Below are positions 35,634 to 43,469 of a stretch of DNA of 64,000 nt, one piece after another. Every line of letters starts with the position of its first letter. Within the stretch, counting starts at the first letter, position 1. This stretch comes from Spirochaetota bacterium (GTDB lineage Bacteria > Spirochaetota > Spirochaetia > Treponematales > Treponemataceae), in contig JAEXRH010000016.1 of the NCBI GenBank assembly GCA_023438065.1, positions 62,001 through 126,000 of the forward strand, given 5' to 3'. The notes beneath the pieces were generated by a model. That model did not search any database. It was not told the origin of the DNA and worked only from the letters and a program-made list of their open reading frames with translations. The translations under genes and the position numbers were made by a program.

Positions 35634-36860
35634 CTACCAGACGATCCCGACCGACATGCCGACGGCGTACCCGTCCGAGAAGTAGTAGTAGAACGGGACG
35701 TCGAGCTTGATCGGACCCATGTTCGCGCCGATACCCGCCATGACGCGCGCGCGCGCTAAGGTCGGCTTGATGTCCTTGGTGCTCGCGTCGACGGCGACCG
35801 CGCCCGTTTGGGTGACCTCGTAATTGAGGTTTTCACTGACGCCCGCGACCGTGGTCGAGATATTCTGGACGTCAAGCTCGCTCGAGGTCGTCGCGGTGAT
35901 GTCGCTCTTGCCGAACACGAGGTCGGCGCCGACGCCGGCGTTCACGTTAAACACCCACAGGAACTGGAAGGAGGTGACCGCCTCGAGCGGGATCGAGAAG
36001 GTCCGCATGTCGACGCCGACGTCGATCTTCGGGGTCGCGATGAAGGTGCCGTTGACCACCACGGGCTGCCCGCCGACGAGGGTATCCATCGAGAACGGGT
36101 TAGTGACCGGGTCAAGGGTCGAGGTGGTACTAAAGCTGTTCCGCTGATAGGTAAAGCCCGAGCCGACGCTCACCCCGCGCCACTTGAAAAGGCCGGCGAC
36201 GACGCCTTTCGGCTGGATGAGCTGGTAGTTCACGCCGATCCCGAAGGTCGTCGTCTTCATGTCGACGGTCGCGTCTGACTGGTCCAACGACTGGTTGATG
36301 TAACCGCCGTGCACGTTCAAGTAAAACCGTTTCGTCTTGTCGCCAAGATCGTTGTTTACGAGCCCGAGGACCTTTCCCATGTTGAAGCCGACGTTGACGC
36401 TGAGGGCGTTCGCGATTCCGAGATAGACGTCGGGATCGTCGGCGATCGTGTCCGCGATCTTGGAGATCGCGTTCGGGTCGCTCGAGGGAAGCTGGATACC
36501 GACCATGTAGCCGAGCATGACGCCGAAGGTCTTGTAGCCCTGGAAGCCGTTAAAGGTCGCGGCTTGGGAGGACATGACGTTCGCGTCGGCGAACCCCTGG
36601 GCGAACGAGTCCTGGCTTCCGTAGGGCGCGAGTTGCGTTTCCGCTTCGGTCTCGTAGTTCGCGAGCTCTGTCTGGAATTGGGATCCTGCCGTAAACGTAA
36701 ACAAGGTATTTAACGCAGCATCGACCCCGGGGAAAGCGGTATTCCCTGAAAACACGATTTCCGGCGCGGTAATGTCGACCGTTATCTCCGCGAATGCCGG
36801 GGAACCGAATAGCGCGAGCGTCGCGCAAAGGGCCAGGGGGGCAAATCTCTTCGTGCTCAT
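35634..36860 (-). CDS. Exported protein, probable outer-membrane beta-barrel
   Basis: The protein has 408 aa. Signal peptide MSTKRFAPLALCATLALFGS, then PAFAE with an AXA cleavage site. The mature part alternates short amphipathic strands with Asp/Thr/Val-rich loops. The chain ends in YAVGMSVGIVW, the terminal aromatic residue typical of beta-barrels recognised by BamA. Similar barrel proteins of unknown role occur in spirochaetes. Start: ATG at 36860 after AAGGAG. The leader from the predicted promoter is about 100 nt. The Ser/Thr/Asn-rich composition is less alanine-rich than the surrounding genes. Confidence 0.65.
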   Translation of the reverse strand: MSTKRFAPLALCATLALFGSPAFAEITVDITAPEIVFSGNTAFPGVDAALNTLFTFTAGSQFQTELANYETEAETQLAPYGSQDSFAQGFADANVMSSQAATFNGFQGYKTFGVMLGYMVGIQLPSSDPNAISKIADTIADDPDVYLGIANALSVNVGFNMGKVLGLVNNDLGDKTKRFYLNVHGGYINQSLDQSDATVDMKTTTFGIGVNYQLIQPKGVVAGLFKWRGVSVGSGFTYQRNSFSTTSTLDPVTNPFSMDTLVGGQPVVVNGTFIATPKIDVGVDMRTFSIPLEAVTSFQFLWVFNVNAGVGADLVFGKSDITATTSSELDVQNISTTVAGVSENLNYEVTQTGAVAVDASTKDIKPTLARARVMAGIGANMGPIKLDVPFYYYFSDGYAVGMSVGIVW

Positions 36861-36970
36861 CGTTACACTCCTTCCGTGCGGTGTCGCGTCGGCGACTTTG
36901 ACCGCGTTGTCGTGCGCTTCCCGGCAAGGCGACAAGCGCCGCCGGAAATCAGATAGTTGATACACTGTGA

Positions 36971-36999
36971 ATGATACCCCACCGCGCAGGCGCCGTCAA
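36971..36999 (-). promoter_or_regulatory. Promoter of the outer-membrane protein gene
   Basis: On the minus strand TTGACG (36999-36994), 17 nt, TATCAT (36976-36971). The 5' leader to the ATG at 36860 is about 105 nt, unusually long for this window. Confidence 0.55.
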
Positions 37000-37015
37000 A
37001 CTTCCCGAGCGCTTT

Positions 37016-38089
37016 TTACCGAATATCCTCGTCCTGGAATTTCAGGTAAATTTCCTCGAAACGGTCGATTTTCGCGAGCATGACCGAAACCATGTCGGGA
37101 TCGAACTGGCTGCCCGCGCCCTTTTTGATCCAGTCGCGGGCCATTTCCATCGTCATCGCTTCCTTATATACCCGTTTCGACAAAAGGGCGTCGTAGACGT
37201 CCGCGAGGGCCATGATCCGGGCCTCTACCGGAATCGCCTTCCCCGCGAGCCCCGCCGGATACCCTCCCCCGTCCCAGCGCTCGTGATGGCTCAGGCATAT
37301 CCGGTGCGCGATGCCGAAAAGGTCCGCGCCGCTTTGCCTGATCACCTTCTCCATCATGGAAGCACCGATCGTCGTGTGGCTCTTCATCCGCTCGAACTCC
37401 TCGGCCCCGAGCCCTTCAGGCTTGAAGAGAATCGCGTCCGGGATCGCGACCTTCCCGATATCGTGAAGCGGGGCGGCCTGATAGATCCCGTCGATGAAGG
37501 CATGGTCGATCGAGCCGCCGTATCGGCCGGTCTTCATGAGCTCCTCGGAAAGGACGACGCAGTAGTTTCGCGTCCGCTCGAGGTGGGCACCGGTCTCGGG
37601 ATCGCGGGATTCCGTCATGTTCGCGAGCGCGAAGATAAGCGTCCGGTAGGCGCCGATGAGCTCGTTCGAGGTACGGTGGACGAGCGAGGAGAATCGCCGC
37701 GTCATGATCTTCGCGATCCGTTGCGCGAGCGCGGGGTCCTGGTCGAGGAGGCCGTCGAAGCCGACGTTGTCGAGCTGAAGGCATTCGGTGTCCTCGAGCG
37801 CACGAACGGTCGCCGAGCGGACGTCGTTCGATATCAGGGCCATCTCGCCGAACACGGCGCCGGGCCCCTTCCGGTCAAGCTCCCGCTGGCCCCAGCCCAT
37901 CTCGCTCGATACCGACACGAGTCCCGATACGATCATGTACATCGCGTGACCCTCCTCCCCCTCGCGGCAGATCACGACCCCCTGCCTGAAGGTTACGGGC
38001 GTGAGGCGCAACGCGATGCGCTCGAGTGACGGCCGCGCGAGCCCGGAGAAGAGATCGCTCGAGGAGAGAATCTCGATGATATCGAACAT
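37016..38089 (-). CDS. Cyclic-nucleotide-binding HD-GYP protein
   Basis: The protein has 357 aa. The N-terminal cNMP-binding domain (about residues 8-120) has the phosphate-binding-cassette-like segment FGEMALISNDVRSATVRA. The HD-GYP domain (about 155-350) has PLHDIGK, MKSHTTIGA and HHERWDGGGYP. It probably degrades c-di-GMP under control of a cyclic nucleotide. The open frame runs on upstream to 39019, but that part is a shadow of the gene at 38237. The start ATG at 38089 has AAGGAG 10 nt before it and a TTGCGC-17-GATAAT promoter. Confidence 0.88.
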   Translation of the reverse strand: MFDIIEILSSSDLFSGLARPSLERIALRLTPVTFRQGVVICREGEEGHAMYMIVSGLVSVSSEMGWGQRELDRKGPGAVFGEMALISNDVRSATVRALEDTECLQLDNVGFDGLLDQDPALAQRIAKIMTRRFSSLVHRTSNELIGAYRTLIFALANMTESRDPETGAHLERTRNYCVVLSEELMKTGRYGGSIDHAFIDGIYQAAPLHDIGKVAIPDAILFKPEGLGAEEFERMKSHTTIGASMMEKVIRQSGADLFGIAHRICLSHHERWDGGGYPAGLAGKAIPVEARIMALADVYDALLSKRVYKEAMTMEMARDWIKKGAGSQFDPDMVSVMLAKIDRFEEIYLKFQDEDIR

Positions 38090-38113
38090 TTGGAGGGTTC
38101 TCCTTAAAGGCCA

Positions 38114-38142
38114 ATTATCGACCCATTCTCCCGGGAGCGCAA
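38114..38142 (-). promoter_or_regulatory. Promoter of the cNMP/HD-GYP gene
   Basis: On the minus strand TTGCGC, 17 nt, GATAAT, with a 20-nt leader carrying AAGGAG. It lies within 13 bp of the divergent promoter. Confidence 0.45.
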
Positions 38143-38154
38143 GCGGATTTCCGG

Positions 38155-38184
38155 TTGACAAAAACCGCATCCCTGCCGGAGAAT
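38155..38184 (+). promoter_or_regulatory. Promoter of the CsgG-like/beta-helix gene
   Basis: TTGACA, 18 nt, GAGAAT, giving a leader of about 46 nt to the GTG at 38237. Confidence 0.4.
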
Positions 38185-38236
38185 GAAAGGCCATATCGCT
38201 CAGGCGCGAACAATCGCGCACCTTTCGGAGAAAATC

Positions 38237-39481
38237 GTGACACAAAAAAAAGTCATTTTCGCGATCGCCGCCCTGTTCCTCCTCCTCGCGGGCCTCATGG
38301 CCGAAACCGCGCCCGTCGGCATCGACCGGGCGATAGCCGCCTCCGCCGGGAAAATCGCCGAGGCGATACGCGAGGGAACGCGGGTCGCCGTCATCAACTG
38401 CGTCTCCGACTCGGCGCGCCTTTCCGAGTACGTCGTCGACCAGCTCGCCTACGAGCTCGTCGACTCGGGAAAGCTCGTCGTCGTCGAGCGGAAGGACCTC
38501 GAGCTCGTGAAGGGAGAGCTCGAATTCCAGCTTTCGGGCGACGTGAGCGACGAGTCCGCGCAATCGATCGGCAAGATGCTCGGCGCCGAGGTAATCGTCA
38601 CGGCATCCTTCGACGAGGCGGGAGTTCTCCGCGCGAAGGCCATCGCGGTCGAGACGGCGCGGCTTCTCGCCGTGAGCGCTCAAGCCGTCGCGAAGGACGG
38701 AAAGCTCGAGGCGATGAGCGACGACCGGAAGGTCATGAAGGTGAGCACCCTCGCCGAGCTCGTGCAGGCGATCGGGCCCGACCGCGTCATCAGGCTCGCC
38801 CCCGGGACCTACGACCTCAGCGAGGGATACCGGATAAAGAACCGCTACGTAACCTGGGTCGACGAGTTCGACGGGCCCTGCCCGGTGATCAAGTCCGTCT
38901 CGAACCTCGCCTTCATCGGCGACGGGAACGCGACGATCGTCATCAAGCCCGCGTACGGCTGGGTCTTCTCGTTCGATACCTGCTCCGGGATCAGGATATC
39001 GGGCGTCACGGTCGGGCACACCGTTCCGGGGTACTGCCTCGGCGGCGTCCTCCGGTTCAAGAACTGCGACGACGTGGAGGTGCGCTCATGCGACCTCTAC
39101 GGATCGGGGACCTACGGGATCGGTCTCGAGCGGACGAGCCGTTTCGCGATGGAAGGGTGCGCGATCCACGATTGCACCTACGGGCTCGCGACCATCGACC
39201 GGTCGAGCGAGATCTCGTTCACGGACACCGAGTTCCGCGACACCGGAGAGTACGAACTCGTCGAGATCCGCGCCTCGGACGGCGTCGTCTGGACCGATTG
39301 CGCCTTCGAGGGGAATCGCGGCAACGCGCTCTTCTCGTGCGACGACGAGAGCCGCGGGATCGCGCTTATCCGCTGTTCCTTCAGCCGTAACGACGTCGAA
39401 ACCTTCTGCGAAAACGTCGACGCGATCGAGATAGACGGCGCGCGTTTTTCCAGGAACGCCTTCTCGCCGGTCGGCGACTAA
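38237..39481 (+). CDS. Exported CsgG/LpoB-like domain fused to a parallel beta-helix
   Basis: The protein has 414 aa. Start: GTG at 38237, 6 nt after GGAGA; this gives a clean signal peptide (MTQKKVIFAIAALFLLLAGL, then MAE), whereas the ATG at 38183 would bury it. Residues about 25-150 resemble the CsgG/FlgO/LpoB-type fold (VAVINCVSDSARLSEYVVDQ, LVVVERKDLELVKGE, GKMLGAEVIVTAS). Residues about 165-410 are a right-handed beta-helix: repeating short strands with CSGIRISGV, CDDVEVRSC, SSEISFTDTEF and DGVVWTDCAF rungs, similar to NosD/pectate-lyase-like repeats. It is periplasmic or surface-exposed; the role is unknown. Confidence 0.7.
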   Translation: MTQKKVIFAIAALFLLLAGLMAETAPVGIDRAIAASAGKIAEAIREGTRVAVINCVSDSARLSEYVVDQLAYELVDSGKLVVVERKDLELVKGELEFQLSGDVSDESAQSIGKMLGAEVIVTASFDEAGVLRAKAIAVETARLLAVSAQAVAKDGKLEAMSDDRKVMKVSTLAELVQAIGPDRVIRLAPGTYDLSEGYRIKNRYVTWVDEFDGPCPVIKSVSNLAFIGDGNATIVIKPAYGWVFSFDTCSGIRISGVTVGHTVPGYCLGGVLRFKNCDDVEVRSCDLYGSGTYGIGLERTSRFAMEGCAIHDCTYGLATIDRSSEISFTDTEFRDTGEYELVEIRASDGVVWTDCAFEGNRGNALFSCDDESRGIALIRCSFSRNDVETFCENVDAIEIDGARFSRNAFSPVGD

Positions 39482-39503
39482 GAACGCGCTAAAGCGCGTT
39501 CTC
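39482..39503. terminator. Hairpin between convergent genes
   Basis: AGAACGCGC and GCGCGTTCT form a 9-bp perfect stem with a TAAA loop. It overlaps the last codons of the adenosine deaminase gene. There is no strong T-tract, so its role as terminator is uncertain. Confidence 0.45.
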
Positions 39504-40454
39504 CCGGATCGTATCGAGCTCCTCGGACGTGAAAACCCCATTCGCGCGTAGCTTGAGGAATTCCTCCGAAAGTCCCGAGTCGAACACGATAAGGTCGTCG
39601 GTGTTGACGGTAACGCGCACGCCCGCGTCGAACAGTTTTCTGATCGGATGCTCCGCGATCGATGCCGTGCGCGAAAGGCGCACGTTGCTCGTGGGACAGA
39701 CATTGAGGGTGACGCCGCGCCGCGCGAGGCTTTCCATGAGACGGGGATCGTCCGCCGCGGCGATGCCGTGCTGAACCGCGTCAAGGGCGAGAACCTCGAC
39801 CGATTCCCGCACGCGTGCGGCCGGGCACAGCTCGCCCGCGTGCGCCTTCTTCCGCAAGCCGAGCTCGCCCGCGAGGCGCCAGAAGGGCGCGTACTCCACG
39901 ATTCCCCCGACTCTCTCGTCCCCGTAAAGGTCGATCGACCGGTAAAAGCCGGTCTCGAGCGCCCGCGGAACCGCGGCCTCAAGGTACTCAATCGGCGTGC
40001 CGCGCGCCATTCCGAGCTCGGGCCGGACGTCGATCGGGGGCCTTCCAGCCTCCTCGACGGCGCGGTCGATGACGGCCCCGAAATACTCGGCCGTCGCGGC
40101 TATATCGCCGCCGAATAACCACGACATCGTCACGTCAATGCTCGGCTCGATCGCTACGACACCGTCGCGGATGGCCTCGCTGATCGTCTCGTAAAGGAAG
40201 AAACCGAAGAACTCTCGCTTGCGCTCGAGCGACTCGTCCCGGAACGGAACAGAGAGCTCGACGATGAGGTAATGGTCAAAATCGGCGAAATCGAAAAAAC
40301 GGGCCGGGGGCTCGGGCAGTTCGCAAGCCGTCCAGGCGCGATAGCGCGAGAGCCTCAGTCCCGAAAAACCGTGGATGTGCAAGTCCGCCTTCGCGACCTT
40401 CCGTACGGCTGCCAAGTCCCCGCGCTCGAGCGCGTCAATGAATTTCCAGTCCAT
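39489..40454 (-). CDS. Adenosine deaminase family protein
   Basis: The protein has 321 aa. The zinc amidohydrolase motifs are intact: DLHIH near residue 25 (metal), KAHAGE near 203 (His and catalytic Glu), VQHGI near 227 (metal/catalytic His), NVCPTSN and VNTDD near 282 (metal Asp pair). It hydrolyses adenosine or a related aminopurine to release ammonia; the exact substrate is not certain, since some family members are adenine or AMP deaminases. AGGAAAG precedes the ATG. It starts 16 nt after the end of the alkyltransferase-like gene, so it is in the same transcript. Confidence 0.88.
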   Translation of the reverse strand: MDWKFIDALERGDLAAVRKVAKADLHIHGFSGLRLSRYRAWTACELPEPPARFFDFADFDHYLIVELSVPFRDESLERKREFFGFFLYETISEAIRDGVVAIEPSIDVTMSWLFGGDIAATAEYFGAVIDRAVEEAGRPPIDVRPELGMARGTPIEYLEAAVPRALETGFYRSIDLYGDERVGGIVEYAPFWRLAGELGLRKKAHAGELCPAARVRESVEVLALDAVQHGIAAADDPRLMESLARRGVTLNVCPTSNVRLSRTASIAEHPIRKLFDAGVRVTVNTDDLIVFDSGLSEEFLKLRANGVFTSEELDTIRENAL

Positions 40455-40470
40455 CTTTCCTTACTTCCTT

Positions 40471-40851
40471 CTATGACGTTGAAGCGAACCCGAATCGATC
40501 GAGATCCACCGTTCCCTCCGCCGACACCTCGACGCCTTCGGCGAGAAGAAGCGCGCGCTGTTCCGCGAAACCGTCGCCCGAAAGCGCTATCCGCCCGGTT
40601 CCCTCGCCGCGGCCCTTCGCGAGCACGCGATGCCAGGGGAGTCCCGCCTTGCCCGCGCGCGCGTGAAGGACGCGCACGACCTGCCGCGCCCCGTTCGCGA
40701 AACCCGCGCGACGCGCGACCGCCCCGTACGTCGAGACCGTGCCGGACGGGATCGAGCGGATCTCCGTCTCGATCGCGCGCGTCGCGGGCGAGAGCCGCGC
40801 TTCGTCGCCGCTCGCGCGACCGTCGTCGCCAAGTGACGTCGCCCGCCCCAC
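40471..40851 (-). CDS. Alkyltransferase-like protein (MGMT-related, catalytic Cys replaced by Trp)
   Basis: The protein has 126 aa. The MGMT DNA-binding domain is clear: SIPSGTVSTYGAVARRAG, then ARQVVRVLHAR. At the active site it reads LPWHRVLAKG, where true O6-methylguanine transferases have PCHRV. Proteins with PWHR are the ATL family, which bind O6-alkylguanine without repairing it and flag the site for nucleotide excision repair. uvrC lies at 13808, so both partners are in the window, though far apart. The start is a GTG, one base after the stop of the nucleotidyltransferase gene. Confidence 0.9.
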   Translation of the reverse strand: MGRATSLGDDGRASGDEARLSPATRAIETEIRSIPSGTVSTYGAVARRAGFANGARQVVRVLHARAGKAGLPWHRVLAKGRGEGTGRIALSGDGFAEQRALLLAEGVEVSAEGTVDLDRFGFASTS

Positions 40852-40852
40852 G

Positions 40853-41563
40853 TCACCAGTCCTCTATCGAGAAGGTGCCCGTCTTCCAGTGAAAGACGCT
40901 GTCGTCGTTGAAGCGCGTCACCCATCCTTCCGCGGGCTCCGGGTACGCCTTATGCGCGAAAAGACCGTCGATGAAGTCCTTTCCCCCGGCGATCGTGGGA
41001 GCGGCGAGAAAGGCCCGCATGTCCTCGCAAAACCGCGCGGGCTTGTCGGCGACGCGCTCGATCTCCCGGGAAAACCATTTTCGGTTCGGGTAGAGGACGC
41101 GATTGTCCGCGAGGACGAGTCGGCCCGCGAAGAGGGCGATCTTCGCCGCGGTCTCGCGAAGGAGATACTCGTTTTTGCTGTATTCGGCGAGCATGAGATA
41201 GGAAAAGTGCATCCTGATCTGGCTCGCGAAGCTTTCCATTTTCCGGGTCCGTTCGCCTTCCTGGAACACCGGGATATCCTTGATGAGGTCGGCGATCTCG
41301 GGATCGCGCGAGAACAGCACCTTCGCGCCGGTATAGGACCACCGCGTCGGCTCGTTCGCCCGCTCGCGTATGAAACGGAGCTCGTCCTTCGTCACCTGGC
41401 AATTGTCCCGCTTTTCGCGGACGACGAGGTTATAGTCGACGTCCGAGCCCTCGCGCTCGTCCCCGCGCGCGCAGGAACCGATGAGGATCGCGGCCACGAC
41501 GTTTTCGTCGACGCTTTCGCGCGCGACGATCGCCTCGATCTCGCGGTTCTGTATTTCGTTCAT
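40853..41563 (-). CDS. Nucleotidyltransferase-domain protein
   Basis: The protein has 236 aa. The polymerase-beta-type nucleotidyltransferase motif GSCARGDEREGSDVDYNLVV lies at residues 29-48, with the two metal-binding Asp in SDVDYN. The C-terminal part is helical (KMESFASQIRMHFSYLMLAE). It is related in layout to small aminoglycoside or toxin-antitoxin nucleotidyltransferases, but no antitoxin (MNT/HEPN) pair is evident. GGGAG precedes the ATG. It is the first gene of a three-gene run with the ATL and adenosine deaminase genes. Confidence 0.75.
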   Translation of the reverse strand: MNEIQNREIEAIVARESVDENVVAAILIGSCARGDEREGSDVDYNLVVREKRDNCQVTKDELRFIRERANEPTRWSYTGAKVLFSRDPEIADLIKDIPVFQEGERTRKMESFASQIRMHFSYLMLAEYSKNEYLLRETAAKIALFAGRLVLADNRVLYPNRKWFSREIERVADKPARFCEDMRAFLAAPTIAGGKDFIDGLFAHKAYPEPAEGWVTRFNDDSVFHWKTGTFSIEDW

Positions 41564-41593
41564 GGAAACTCCCTTTGTATCGATGACTTTTTT

Positions 41594-43246
41594 TTATTCG
41601 GTCAGGCCGGCGATCTTCTCCCTCAGCTCGCGCTCGACGATTCGAAGCGCCTCGGCCTTTTCATGGTTTTCCACGATCCCGGCGATATCGGATACGGTGC
41701 CCCTGAGAAAGTCGAAAATAGCCGGATAAGCCGCGCTCGAATCCACCAGCATGTATCCATAGACGTTCCCGCCGGTCGCGAGGACGTTCGCGACGAGCGA
41801 TCCGGATCCCTCAGGTATCCAGGTATCCGGCCCGGGCGCCCATGAGCCCGATGCCTTACCGCGCCCGAACACGACGTTCGCGCCCGCGTTCCTCGCGGAC
41901 GGATCATGAAAGCGGATTAGATAGAACTCGCCGACCCGGCAATGCCCCATGATCCCGTCGATAAGGTCGCCCATATCGGACATGGGCCTGTCCTCCGCGA
42001 TCGCGCCCTTAAGCCGCTCCAGGAGAGTTCGAAGGACGACCATATGCGTCCGCTCGTCCCAAAAGTCGACGAAAGCCTTCTGGCCGCATTGCTCGAGCAT
42101 AAGCGCGTATAGCGAAGTGATGACGTTTTCGGCGCGGGAAGCGCAGGTGGTATCCTTCATCTCGCCGCGTATCGCGTGGAGGCACAGCTCAAGTTCGACG
42201 AGGGACCGTCCTTCGCCGAACGCGCGAAGGATGGCCTCGACCCAGTTCCGGTAAAAGGCATCCTCGCCGCGGGGTGGAGTACCGTTCCGGATAAAGGTGA
42301 TAATCGAGTCGCGCATCGCGCGATCCTCCGCGCTCCCGGAACCCGCCATATCCCCCCCGGAACCGCGTTTCTTGAACGCGACGCACCCGCAAGAGCTACG
42401 CACGCGAACTTCAGCGGGAAGCGTCTCGGCTTTCGGCGGCTTCTTGCCCCGCGCGAAGGCGTGGAGTCTCAGCGCGGCCAGGTACCCGAGCCGGTCGAAG
42501 GACTGCTTGACGGTCGTGAACTGGTTGGAGAGCGCGTGGGAAAGCTGGGTATCGTCGAAGCCCGTGACCGCGACGTCGAAGGGAACGCTGATCCCCCTTT
42601 TCTCGAGGGCGCTCCAGACGCCAAGGGCCATCCGGTCGTTCGCGCATACGATTACCTCGGGATTGATCGCCGCCTTATCGAGAAAGAACGACACTGCCTC
42701 GCCGCCGGAATTGGAATCGAAACTTCCCTCATACTCTGATTCTTTCCCGTGCGGAAGGCCCGCCTTGTCCAACGCCTTCCGATACGCGCCGAGCCGGATA
42801 ATCGACTCCGCGTTGGCGTACGGACCGGAGACATACGCGAACCTTTGGTATCCGTGATCCTCGATAAGGTGTCGCATGATCGCGAGCGTGCCCTGCTCGT
42901 TATCCAAACAGACCGAGTCCTCGCCGAAAAGGGACGGTCCGAGCGTCACGCAGGGCAAACCTCCCAACGACGCGATTTTTTCCTTGAGGTACGCCTTCCC
43001 GACAGAATCGTATTTCGCGGAGGGAACGAGGATGATGCCGTCGAATTCGTTCTTCGAGACGATATCGAGAAGGCTCATCTTCGCGCAATCAAGCGGATCC
43101 TTGAAATCAAGCCCCCCGATGCCGAAATACACGGCGTCAAGACCGGCTTCATCGAGATAACGGTCGATCCCGACCTTGATCTCCGATTGAAACATGGAAA
43201 ACGCGGTATCCATCAGTACGGCGAATCGAAGGTGCGCACGGTGCAT
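41594..43246 (-). CDS. LacI-type periplasmic-binding-like sensor without HTH
   Basis: The protein has 550 aa. Residues 5 to about 285 are a Peripla_BP_3/LacI-type ligand domain (FAVLMDTAFSMFQSEIKVGI, FDGIILVPSA, HGYQRFAYVSG, VIVCANDRMALGVWSAL, VAVTGFDDTQLSHALSN). There is neither an N-terminal HTH nor a signal peptide, so it is cytoplasmic and does not bind DNA by the usual route. A linker with CGCV follows. The C-terminal 250 residues are unassigned (helical, with GHCRVGEFYLIRFHD and LVANVLATGGNVYGYMLVDS resembling a GAF-like fold). Spirochaetes carry many such proteins fused to GGDEF or AraC outputs; no output is recognised here. GGAGGG precedes the ATG. Confidence 0.7.
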   Translation of the reverse strand: MHRAHLRFAVLMDTAFSMFQSEIKVGIDRYLDEAGLDAVYFGIGGLDFKDPLDCAKMSLLDIVSKNEFDGIILVPSAKYDSVGKAYLKEKIASLGGLPCVTLGPSLFGEDSVCLDNEQGTLAIMRHLIEDHGYQRFAYVSGPYANAESIIRLGAYRKALDKAGLPHGKESEYEGSFDSNSGGEAVSFFLDKAAINPEVIVCANDRMALGVWSALEKRGISVPFDVAVTGFDDTQLSHALSNQFTTVKQSFDRLGYLAALRLHAFARGKKPPKAETLPAEVRVRSSCGCVAFKKRGSGGDMAGSGSAEDRAMRDSIITFIRNGTPPRGEDAFYRNWVEAILRAFGEGRSLVELELCLHAIRGEMKDTTCASRAENVITSLYALMLEQCGQKAFVDFWDERTHMVVLRTLLERLKGAIAEDRPMSDMGDLIDGIMGHCRVGEFYLIRFHDPSARNAGANVVFGRGKASGSWAPGPDTWIPEGSGSLVANVLATGGNVYGYMLVDSSAAYPAIFDFLRGTVSDIAGIVENHEKAEALRIVERELREKIAGLTE

Positions 43247-43306
43247 TATCCCTCCAGAATTACCCCTTCAGTGTACCGCCTTTATCCAATTTGTCCAGTA
43301 AATTTG

Positions 43307-43322
43307 GAAAACCGGTTTTCCG
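43307..43322. promoter_or_regulatory. Perfect palindrome, candidate operator
   Basis: GGAAAACCGGTTTTCC is a 16-bp perfect palindrome with a central CG, the layout of LacI/GalR-family operators. It lies just upstream of the TGGACA-16-TACACT promoter-like pair serving the LacI-like sensor gene at 43246. Confidence 0.45.
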
Positions 43323-43469
43323 CCAGTACGAACCCGAGCATCAGGGCCCGCACACCGCGCCGGCAACGGGATACGACGAATACGGAAAATCCCGCCGCGG
43401 GCTCCCCGGGAACGCATCGGCCCTGTCGGCTACCATACGCCCGAAGTTACCCGCGTCGGGACCCGCTCG

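Noticed and set aside
37016..39019. Long 667-aa minus frame including the cNMP/HD-GYP gene
   Set aside because: The first 310 codons are antisense to the exported beta-helix gene; a promoter and ribosome site place the true start at 38089.
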